DNA of 6,354 nt, from NCBI GenBank assembly GCA_937901365.1, contig CALCEF010000293.1, positions 1 to 6,354 of the forward strand, read 5' to 3'. This document shows positions 1 to 5,539 of this stretch, piece by piece. The translations under genes and the position numbers were made by a program. The DNA comes from an uncultured euryarchaeote. GTDB lineage: Archaea; Thermoplasmatota; Poseidoniia; Poseidoniales; Thalassarchaeaceae. Below the pieces are notes generated by a model, which made no database searches, was not told the origin of the DNA, and was given only the letters and a program-made list of their open reading frames with translations. The stretch's first letter is position 1. The number at the start of each line of letters is the position of its first letter.

Positions 1-675
1 GAAGGTAATTTCCCATTGACTCTAATTTCAACAGCAATTATCTTTCCAATCGTCTTCTCGATTGGAGGCGCCTACAAGAGACGCGAGAACGCTCTTTCTC
101 ACTATGGTTCAATCAAAGCCAACGGGCGCGCAATTTTCCATGCTGTGAGGGATTGGATGCCTGAAACCGATGAAGAAAGCCTCAATCAGACGCGCGAAGT
201 TCTGGGGGGCCTCATGGTAAACATGCGGGATCTGTTTACCAGTCCTGAAACCGAATTACGGGTCCATGAAGAGGAAGTTTACGCATCTTTTTCGGCACTT
301 TCAAAATTGATTCGAGTTGAACTCAGAGACAAAGGAATGCCTGGTGGTGAGTGTTCAAGATTGTACTCATTCATGTCGAAAATGATGATTGCATTTGAGA
401 ATACAAAGCACATTTACCAATACCGAACACCACGTTCTTTGCGCGCTTACAGCGATTTCTTCATCATTGTATTACCAATCATGTATGGTCCATACTTCGT
501 CGCTTCAAGCACAGGCTATTCGCTATACCTTGAGTACATCATGCCGTTGCTGTTTGCCTTCATCCTCGTTGGCCTCGACAATATTCAGGAGCATCTTGAG
601 AACCCATTCGATCAAATCGGTGTTGACGACGTGGCCATCAATGCCGAGAAGTTCGTCAAGAGTTTGGATTACTAA
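1..675 (+). CDS. Bestrophin-like membrane protein, 3' part only
   Basis: The reading frame is open from base 1, so the N-terminus lies outside the window; 224 residues are visible, ending in TAA. The first visible residues form a hydrophobic segment (LISTAIIFPIVFSIGGAY) followed by a basic KRRE stretch. A long polar helical region follows. Near visible residues 150-190 come two more hydrophobic segments (SDFFIIVLPIMYGPYF and LEYIMPLLFAFILVGL). The C-terminus reads LDNIQEHLENPF and then an acidic GVDD, which resembles the ENPFG/DDLPL region after the last helix of bestrophin channels. Bestrophins are pentameric anion channels in the membrane. Assignment to this broad family, including its divergent bestrophin-like branch, is by pattern recognition, and ion selectivity cannot be read. 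The gene ends 2 nt before the convergent methyltransferase gene. Confidence 0.6.
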   Translation, partial: EGNFPLTLISTAIIFPIVFSIGGAYKRRENALSHYGSIKANGRAIFHAVRDWMPETDEESLNQTREVLGGLMVNMRDLFTSPETELRVHEEEVYASFSALSKLIRVELRDKGMPGGECSRLYSFMSKMMIAFENTKHIYQYRTPRSLRAYSDFFIIVLPIMYGPYFVASSTGYSLYLEYIMPLLFAFILVGLDNIQEHLENPFDQIGVDDVAINAEKFVKSLDY

Positions 676-677
676 TT

Positions 678-1322
678 TCAATTCCGTTTCCGCGCAACGA
701 TCGCCAGTGTCCCCACCCAACCTTCTCGGGGGGCTGCTCTAAACATCTGCACGACTTCAAAGCCCGCATTTTGGACCATTTCTCGCCATTCTAATTCGCT
801 GTGCATGGCCATCTTGGTCCCGACCTTTTCCGACCAACCATGGCAATCTTCGTTCTCAAGATAGTGATCAATTCCGAATGCGAAGACCCCACCCTTACGT
901 AACCAATCCCGATTGACACTCGCAAGAAATTGCGGAATATCATCCAGATAATAGAGGACCTCCATTGAATGAATCAGATCAACGGGCTTTTCCGGCTTCC
1001 ATGATTCTAGATTTGCATGTATGTACATTCCCTGAGAATCAATTTCTTTGGCCTTCTCAATCATTGCACCAGCACCATCGATCCCGATGGCTGATTGACA
1101 ATCTTTCATCTCGTTGAGTCTACGCACCACCCAGCCATTGCCGCATCCTGCATCGATTGCGTGAAATGCATCACAATCCAATTCGGCAAACGCAGTGTTA
1201 AGGATTTCACCAACCGCTGGAGCGTGTCCGCGTTCCATACCCAAATCCTTGCCCTTTTCGGCCCATTCGGAGAACACCTCTGTCGCGTCCCTCATACTTC
1301 GTGACGTTGAATCACCCCTCAT
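678..1322 (-). CDS. Class I SAM-dependent methyltransferase, substrate unknown
   Basis: This is a 214-residue protein with the Rossmann methyltransferase signatures in order. Motif I is AIDAGCGNG (residues 55-63), which binds S-adenosylmethionine. The acidic residue ending strand 2 is in IGIDGAGAMI (D82). A post-motif II/III segment is VDLIHSMEVLYYL (about 114-126), and the strand 5 region is WLRKGGVFAFGIDHY (about 140-154). The N-terminal helix FSEWAEKGKDLGMERGHAPAV resembles the cap of UbiE/COQ5-like small-molecule methyltransferases, but no substrate-specific motif is recognised. It begins 9 nt after the zpr1-like stop, so it is probably the last gene of the sepF-zpr1-methyltransferase operon. 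The ATG at 1322-1320 has only a distant GAGG upstream; a second ATG at 1295-1293 (residue 10) is a possible alternative start. The domain call is firm, the substrate unknown. Confidence 0.88.
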   Translation of the reverse strand: MRGDSTSRSMRDATEVFSEWAEKGKDLGMERGHAPAVGEILNTAFAELDCDAFHAIDAGCGNGWVVRRLNEMKDCQSAIGIDGAGAMIEKAKEIDSQGMYIHANLESWKPEKPVDLIHSMEVLYYLDDIPQFLASVNRDWLRKGGVFAFGIDHYLENEDCHGWSEKVGTKMAMHSELEWREMVQNAGFEVVQMFRAAPREGWVGTLAIVARKRN

Positions 1323-1331
1323 GATTTCGTG

Positions 1332-1955
1332 TCAATCCTCGGTGACAGGCCCAGCCCGTGATTTCGCAGCACCTGCTTCCATCAGTCCCGCTGCTGGGCC
1401 GATTGGCAAATCCTCGATTTCAACTTCGGTTAGTGGGCGCGATTCGACATTGTCTGTTAGAATCATCGAGTGGCCGTGTGGATCGAGGAACTCAAGAGTT
1501 GCACCACGCTGTCCCTCACGAATTTCCAACATCGCCTCGGTGAGCGAAGTCAATTCTGCAATCGCCTCCTGATTTCCTTCGACAGCAGCTTGCCTGCCTA
1601 CCATGTCAATGACTTCCTGGAATCGATTCAAGACACCTTCGATGTTGGATACGTAACCTGTCGAATGCGAACCTGGCCGCACCTCCAAATCCAACTCAAC
1701 CAAGCGAACAGTGCAGGCAGAACCCCGGATGACTCGAACCTGCAAATCCGACGCCGAATCGATGTGATAAATTTGACAAGAACCCTCCCTCGCCTCAGCC
1801 GGAATGAAATCTGTTTGCCTCCAGCCGCAACCGGGACATGACAGCGTCACTTGCGTGTGCTCGCCAAAATATGCAATTTCTTCAGTGTGCGCCAGCATTG
1901 AGAGCCCTTCGTCAAAACCGCAGATGATACAGGAAACATCGATTGTACTCTCCAT
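1332..1955 (-). CDS. zpr1: ZPR1-type zinc-finger protein (archaeal)
   Basis: This 207-residue protein has one ZPR1 module. A four-cysteine zinc finger is formed by C9-x2-C12 and C40-x2-C43, separated by 27 residues, close to the spacing in eukaryotic ZPR1 fingers. It is followed by the all-beta/helical ZPR1 domain: SCPGCGWRQTDF, then a region around residues 68-92 (SDLQVRVIRGSACTVRLVEL), then TGYVSNIEGVLNRFQEVI (99-116), and finally GATLEFLDPHGHSMIL (151-166), corresponding to the conserved D-P-x-G segment. Eukaryotic ZPR1 carries two such modules, so the single copy is the archaeal form. Yeast Zpr1 acts in the folding of elongation factor eEF1A; an analogous role with archaeal EF1A is inference. 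The ATG at 1955-1953 follows a G-rich GGGGGATG stretch. The gene sits between sepF (30 nt) and a methyltransferase (9 nt). The C-terminal 20 residues are a variable tail. Confidence 0.9.
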   Translation of the reverse strand: MESTIDVSCIICGFDEGLSMLAHTEEIAYFGEHTQVTLSCPGCGWRQTDFIPAEAREGSCQIYHIDSASDLQVRVIRGSACTVRLVELDLEVRPGSHSTGYVSNIEGVLNRFQEVIDMVGRQAAVEGNQEAIAELTSLTEAMLEIREGQRGATLEFLDPHGHSMILTDNVESRPLTEVEIEDLPIGPAAGLMEAGAAKSRAGPVTED

Positions 1956-1985
1956 ACGAATACATCCCCCTACATGGTTTTGAAT

Positions 1986-2399
1986 CTATGCGTCAGGTGC
2001 GAATACTTCGTTTTCAACGCCTTTGACGGCCGCAAATCCAGCCGGGAGCAATATCAGGCGATCCTCACCGACCTGAACAAGTGCACCACCCAAATCACCC
2101 TCGATTAGTTCTTGCAGTCTTGAGACACAGTTGGCGAATTCAACCTCTCGCTGAATAAGCCGTTTGAGCTCTACAATTGCAACATCCCCCGCTGCAACCC
2201 AATCGAATAGTGCCTCTATTCCAGAAGAATCCTGTAAAACGGCCCGATGGATGATGGCTTCACCACGAATCAGTGGAATCGGCGCATCCGGGTAAAGGTC
2301 ACCCAAATCGTGGTACGCTTGGGCTGGCGCAACCGGTTCTGGTTGCGACTCTGCGATGGATGGCATGTCCATCCATCGTGGCTCTTCACCCTCCTCCAT
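1986..2399 (-). CDS. sepF: SepF-like cell-division protein
   Basis: Read from the ATG at 2399-2397 the product is 137 residues. The first 40 are acidic and Pro/Glu-rich, probably disordered. The core (about 42-128) has the SepF/DUF552 pattern: a first strand (GEAIIHRAVLQ), a helix (SGIEALFDWVAAG), a strand (DVAIVELKRLI), a long helix (EVEFANCVSRLQELIEG) and two final strands (GGALVQVGEDRLILLPAGF). Archaeal SepF anchors FtsZ to the membrane at the division site. The usual N-terminal amphipathic membrane-binding helix is not visible. The start is uncertain. ATG 2399 has no Shine-Dalgarno motif, while the GGAGGAGGGTGA just after it could serve an internal ATG at 2372-2370 with a long 13-nt spacer. 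A TTG at 2429 would add ten residues. It is the first gene of a minus-strand operon, diverging from psmB. Confidence 0.75.
   Translation of the reverse strand: MEEGEEPRWMDMPSIAESQPEPVAPAQAYHDLGDLYPDAPIPLIRGEAIIHRAVLQDSSGIEALFDWVAAGDVAIVELKRLIQREVEFANCVSRLQELIEGDLGGALVQVGEDRLILLPAGFAAVKGVENEVFAPDA
2354..2378 (-). promoter_or_regulatory. Perfect 10-bp hairpin inside the sepF 5' coding end
   Basis: Plus-strand arms CGATGGATGG (2354-2363) and CCATCCATCG (2369-2378) are exact reverse complements around a 5-nt loop; two G-U pairs and a C-G pair could extend the stem. In the sepF transcript it starts about 22 nt after the ATG at 2399 and contains the two next in-frame ATGs. It could therefore hide an alternative start or slow initiation. 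The structure is seen directly; a regulatory function is inferred. Confidence 0.5.
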
Positions 2400-2430
2400 G
2401 GGGGTACCTGAACGGTGACAATCTTTCAAT

Positions 2431-2489
2431 CCTCGGACCCATTTGACTTCATAGGTTCAAGAACCGCCACGACACGAGAGGGTCCGAGG
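2431..2489. promoter_or_regulatory. Inverted repeat in the sepF/psmB divergent control region
   Basis: CCTCGGACCC (2431-2440) and GGGTCCGAGG (2480-2489) are perfect 10-bp inverted copies. A second palindrome, GGTTC-AA-GAACC (2454-2465), lies at the centre, its midpoint within 1 nt of the midpoint of the outer repeat. This lies between divergent start sites, where an operator for a dimeric regulator or a structured leader would be expected. No convincing TATA box was recognised in the 189-nt intergenic stretch (2400-2588), so promoters are not called. Confidence 0.45.
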
Positions 2490-2575
2490 TGCGACCGAGG
2501 GTGTGTCAGACGAGGGATTCAAAAGGGCCCCTCTTCTGGCAGTATCATCCCCGAAGCGCACCCGCGCGGATTCTT

Positions 2576-2580
2576 GGAGG
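2576..2580 (+). promoter_or_regulatory. Shine-Dalgarno site that fixes the psmB start
   Basis: GGAGG is followed by 8 nt and then the ATG at 2589. It selects this ATG over the longer in-frame extension beginning with TTG at 2415. That extension would put 69 residues before the catalytic threonine and has no resemblance to proteasome propeptides. Confidence 0.85.
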
Positions 2581-2588
2581 ATATTGAT

Positions 2589-3215
2589 ATGGATGCGGAA
2601 ATGACTGCAGTAAAGACTGGCACGAGTACGGTAGGGATTTGTTTCGACGGCGGCGTTGTCGTCGGTGCAGATCACCGAGCGACAATGGGACACTTTGTGG
2701 CCAATAAAAGTGTGAAAAAGTTGTTCAAAATTGCAGACAACCTTGCACTCACAACTGCGGGCCTAGTCGGCCATGCACAATCCTTGTCTCGCACACTCGC
2801 CGCTGAAATGAGTTTGTTTGAACTCACCCGTGGCCGCCAAATGACGGTAAAGGGTGCTGCCACAATGACAGCAAACATTCTCGTGGGCCGCCCTCATTGG
2901 GTTCAATTGCTCATCGCAGGTGTTGACGAAACTGGTGGTAGTGTGTATTCCATTGATTCTGCTGGCGGTTCGATTCCAGACGAGTATTGTGCAACAGGTT
3001 CAGGTTCACCATACATGTATGGTGTGTTGGAAGATCAATTCAAATCAGGTATGAGCGAGAAAGAAGCGCTCAAGGTCGCTGCTAAGGCTCTTCTAGCCAG
3101 TGCTCAAAGAGACGCTGCTAGTGGCAATGGTATGGACCTCGCAGTCATCACACAGAAGGCAGGATATCGCCAACTCGATGATGCGGAACTAGAAGCACTC
3201 CTCAAACAGTGCTAA
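2589..3215 (+). CDS. psmB: Archaeal 20S proteasome beta subunit
   Basis: This is a 208-residue precursor with an 11-residue propeptide ending KTG. Self-cleavage before Thr12 (codon at 2622) would expose the catalytic N-terminal threonine. In mature numbering the active-site set is present: T1, D17 (GADHRAT) with R19, K33 (SVKKLF), G47 (AGLVG), S129 (ATGSGSP), and the D164/S167 pair (QRDAASG), which matches D166/S169 of Thermoplasma. Mature length (197) is normal. Beta subunits form the two inner heptameric rings of the cytosolic proteasome and hydrolyse unfolded proteins fed through alpha rings by ATPases such as PAN. Residue 45, at the base of the S1 pocket, is Thr here, unlike Ile in Thermoplasma. 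fttA follows after 88 nt on the same strand, an arrangement also found in other Euryarchaeota such as Methanocaldococcus. The alpha subunit gene is not in this window. Confidence 0.97.
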   Translation: MDAEMTAVKTGTSTVGICFDGGVVVGADHRATMGHFVANKSVKKLFKIADNLALTTAGLVGHAQSLSRTLAAEMSLFELTRGRQMTVKGAATMTANILVGRPHWVQLLIAGVDETGGSVYSIDSAGGSIPDEYCATGSGSPYMYGVLEDQFKSGMSEKEALKVAAKALLASAQRDAASGNGMDLAVITQKAGYRQLDDAELEALLKQC

Positions 3216-3223
3216 TCCAATTC

Positions 3224-3263
3224 CCGGCGTACGCGCCGTCCTCGCACCCGTCCAGTGGATGGG
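3224..3263 (+). promoter_or_regulatory. Two small hairpins in the psmB-fttA gap
   Basis: The 88-nt gap holds CGGCG-TACG-CGCCG (3225-3238), a 5-bp stem with a 4-nt loop. A second stem, CCCGTCC (3247-3253) with GGATGGG (3257-3263), has 7 pairs including one G-U around a 3-nt loop. No U-tract follows either, so they are not typical archaeal terminators. They may be processing sites or part of the fttA leader, which would make translation of fttA separable from psmB. The structures are seen; the roles are inferred. Confidence 0.35.
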
Positions 3264-3290
3264 ATTGTGATGCAGTGTGCCCGGGCCGGA

Positions 3291-3297
3291 AGGAGGT
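3291..3297 (+). promoter_or_regulatory. Strong Shine-Dalgarno site for fttA
   Basis: AGGAGGT lies 6 nt before the ATG at 3304. It is the best ribosome-binding match in the window and fixes the start, which also gives the full family length with the N-terminal KH region intact. Confidence 0.85.
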
Positions 3298-3303
3298 TAA
3301 TTC

Positions 3304-5211
3304 ATGCGACTAACATTCCAGCAAGTGAAAAAGAAAATTGAGAGTATGGTGCCATCGGGTATCGATTATGAGGTAGACCTTGAAGCGGCCAGCATCGCTA
3401 TTATCACGTCGGAGCCTGAGGTTTTTTCAGGCACAGATAGTTTAGCGAGTAAAATTGCTAAGGCTATCAAGCGGCGTATTGAAATCCGCCCATCTGATGC
3501 AATTTTGATGGATTCAAAAGATGCTGAAGCCAAGATTATCGAAATGCTTCCCGAAGAAGCGGGACTTAAGCGAGTATATTTTGATGGGGCGATTAGCGAA
3601 TGTACAATCGTCTGCGATGATCCTGGGGCGGCAGTGGGACCGAAGGGTGCAACCATCCGAGGGATTCGGGATGAAATTGGATGGATTATTCGCACCGAAA
3701 GATATGCTGCTGTCGAAAGTAGAACCATGCACAATATCCGAAAATATCGTCAGGAGAATGCGGAGGACCGCAAGGCACTGCTGCGAAAATTCGGAACACG
3801 CATCTATCGCCCTCAACGCCCTGGTGAGGCATGGTGTAGATTGACTGCATTGGGTTCTTACCGAGAGGTTGGCAGAGCCATGCACCTCGTAACCACAAAC
3901 GAGTCCAAGATCGTGGTCGATGTTGGAGCCAAGCCAACGAACAATCTCAGTGAAGTAGCTCCATTTTTCAATGCACCTGAACTGTTGCCGTTTGAAAATT
4001 TAGACGCGATTGTCATTACACATGCGCATATTGATCATATTGGTCAATTACCAGTGATGTACAAGTATGGATATCGGGGTCCAATCTATTGCACTCCACC
4101 AACGCGCGACTTGATGGTCCTGCTGCAAAGTGATTACATCAAAGTCGCAGCTGCTGAAGGCAATCCGCCACCCTATGGTTTGGGGGATGTTCAGGAGATG
4201 ATCAAACACATCGTGGACGTAGAATGGGGTAAGACAATCGACATCGCCCCTGACATCAAATTGACAATGTACAATGCCGGACATATTCTAGGTTCATCCT
4301 CACTGCACATGCATATCGGAGAAGGGAAGCATAACATCGTATTCAGTGGCGATATCAAATATGAGAAATCTTGGCTTTACGATGCTGCTGCTGTGAGATT
4401 CCCAAGGGTTGAGACACTCATTTTGGAATCCACGTATGGAGGTGCTAAGGATTTCCAGCCGACAAGACAGGAAGCGACACAAGAATTGCAGGACCTCATC
4501 CAGAGGGCCCTATCCCGGAAGGGGAAGATTTTCTGCCCCGTATTCGCAGTGGGACGTTCTCAGGAAGTTATGATTGCAATCGACCAGTTATTCAAATCGG
4601 GTACATGCGAACCTGTCACCGTTTGGTTGGATGGGATGATTACCGAAGCTACAGCCATTCATGCCAGTCACCCCGAGGCCCTCAACAGAGATCTTCGAAA
4701 ATTGGTTCTAAAGGGTGGAGATGATAATCCGTTCAATTCTACTTGGTTCCGAAAGGTCGACGGTCGAGAGCAGCGTGAGAGTATCCTGCTTGACCCCAGC
4801 CCATGTATTGTTTTGGCGACATCAGGTATGATGACAGGCGGACCTATTGTTGAATATTTCAAAAACTGGGCTCCTGAACCCAATAACACACTGTGTTTTG
4901 TTGGATATCAGGCGGATGGCACACTTGGGCGTCGATTGCAGAAAGGATTTGCAGAAGTTCCAATCAATGACGGTGGGCAAACACACATGGTCAGTATTGG
5001 CTGTGATGTCATTACCATCGATGGTTTCAGTGGCCACAGTGATCGACGCCAATTGATGGACTACGTAAAGGCCATGAATCCCAAACCGAGAACGATCATT
5101 TGTCATCACGGGGATGCGCACACCTGTGCAGAGTTCAGGAAAGATTTGGCGAGCACGTATAGAGTTCGCACACATGCACCAAAAAATTTGGAAACCATTC
5201 GCCTGATTTAG
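3304..5211 (+). CDS. fttA: aCPSF1/FttA, KH-containing beta-CASP ribonuclease and termination factor
   Basis: At 635 residues this is full length for the family. Residues 1-70 form the first KH-like domain without an obvious GxxG loop. Residues about 85-140 form a second KH domain with its GPKG loop at 112-115. The metallo-beta-lactamase part carries HAHIDH (H240, H242, D244, H245), NAGHILGS (H327) and FSGD (D350). The beta-CASP part carries LESTYG (E375), CPVFAVGRSQ (411-420), the motif B region around AIHASHPEAL (H453), and ATSGMMTGG (505-513). The metal ligand in FSGHSD (H578) and the terminal HHGD (601-604) complete the active site. All zinc and catalytic residues are present. The family is the archaeal homologue of CPSF73; it cleaves nascent RNA at U-rich 3' ends and terminates transcription. 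It lies downstream of psmB, a conserved link. Its stop codon overlaps that of the convergent membrane-protein gene. Confidence 0.97.
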   Translation: MRLTFQQVKKKIESMVPSGIDYEVDLEAASIAIITSEPEVFSGTDSLASKIAKAIKRRIEIRPSDAILMDSKDAEAKIIEMLPEEAGLKRVYFDGAISECTIVCDDPGAAVGPKGATIRGIRDEIGWIIRTERYAAVESRTMHNIRKYRQENAEDRKALLRKFGTRIYRPQRPGEAWCRLTALGSYREVGRAMHLVTTNESKIVVDVGAKPTNNLSEVAPFFNAPELLPFENLDAIVITHAHIDHIGQLPVMYKYGYRGPIYCTPPTRDLMVLLQSDYIKVAAAEGNPPPYGLGDVQEMIKHIVDVEWGKTIDIAPDIKLTMYNAGHILGSSSLHMHIGEGKHNIVFSGDIKYEKSWLYDAAAVRFPRVETLILESTYGGAKDFQPTRQEATQELQDLIQRALSRKGKIFCPVFAVGRSQEVMIAIDQLFKSGTCEPVTVWLDGMITEATAIHASHPEALNRDLRKLVLKGGDDNPFNSTWFRKVDGREQRESILLDPSPCIVLATSGMMTGGPIVEYFKNWAPEPNNTLCFVGYQADGTLGRRLQKGFAEVPINDGGQTHMVSIGCDVITIDGFSGHSDRRQLMDYVKAMNPKPRTIICHHGDAHTCAEFRKDLASTYRVRTHAPKNLETIRLI

Positions 5212-5489
5212 ATTACTGGCACATCAAAACCCTCTTCGGCAGGGTCTGGTAATGCCTGCGCCTCTGTTTGCTGGTCCTGACTGGAAACAAGAGTTTCACT
5301 TCCAAGGTACTCATTTTCATCGTCCTGCTGGAAGAATGCCATAACAGCGGCCGCTGCAAAAACTCCTGCAAGAGCCAACAATGCCCAAGCGTTTGCACTC
5401 ACATTCCCTTCATTGGAAATAAGCAATACAGAGGCCAAAGTTAGCATTGCAAAGGTGACGCCGAGTACCTTTGCACGTTGATTGGCCAT
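5208..5489 (-). CDS. Small two-helix membrane protein, function unknown
   Basis: The 93-residue product is not recognised as a named family. Residues 1-7 are short and basic (R5, K7). Two hydrophobic helices follow at about 8-25 and 33-53, the second rich in alanine, joined by a short polar loop. The last 40 residues are acidic and rich in Gln, Glu and Asp, with no helix signature. By the positive-inside rule both ends should face the cytoplasm. The ATG at 5489-5487 is preceded by a weak GGGG. The start faces that of the decarboxylase homologue across a 50-nt divergent gap (5490-5539). The stop overlaps the fttA stop tail-to-tail. The hydrophobic pattern and the clean fit between neighbours support a real gene. 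Confidence 0.7.
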   Translation of the reverse strand: MANQRAKVLGVTFAMLTLASVLLISNEGNVSANAWALLALAGVFAAAAVMAFFQQDDENEYLGSETLVSSQDQQTEAQALPDPAEEGFDVPVI

Positions 5490-5539
5490 GCAACCCCGTC
5501 TACCCTGCCTTTGATGAACTGAACGCTCCTCGGCGCCTC

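Noticed and set aside
1195..1572. Plus-strand frame across the methyltransferase/zpr1 junction
   Set aside because: Ser/Pro/Arg-rich shadow of two recognised minus-strand genes.
2415..2588. N-terminal extension of psmB from a TTG, or an upstream small gene
   Set aside because: GGAGG 8 nt before the ATG at 2589 and the usual short propeptide fix the start; the extension covers the control-region palindromes and shows no protein-like pattern.
3225..3263. Intrinsic terminator after psmB
   Set aside because: The stems are short and no U-tract follows; a strong Shine-Dalgarno site and fttA come directly after, so read-through is more likely.
3514..3937. Several minus- and plus-strand frames within the 5' half of fttA
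   Set aside because: All overlap the KH and early lactamase region of a gene with complete motifs; none has a recognisable domain or ribosome-binding site.
5490..5539. TATA box in the divergent gap (TTTGATGA at about 5510)
   Set aside because: It matches archaeal TATA elements poorly and no BRE was convincing.
5471..5539. Upstream TTG start for the decarboxylase homologue
   Set aside because: It would overlap the start of the divergent gene, and the extra residues do not resemble the family; the ATG at 5540 is preferred.
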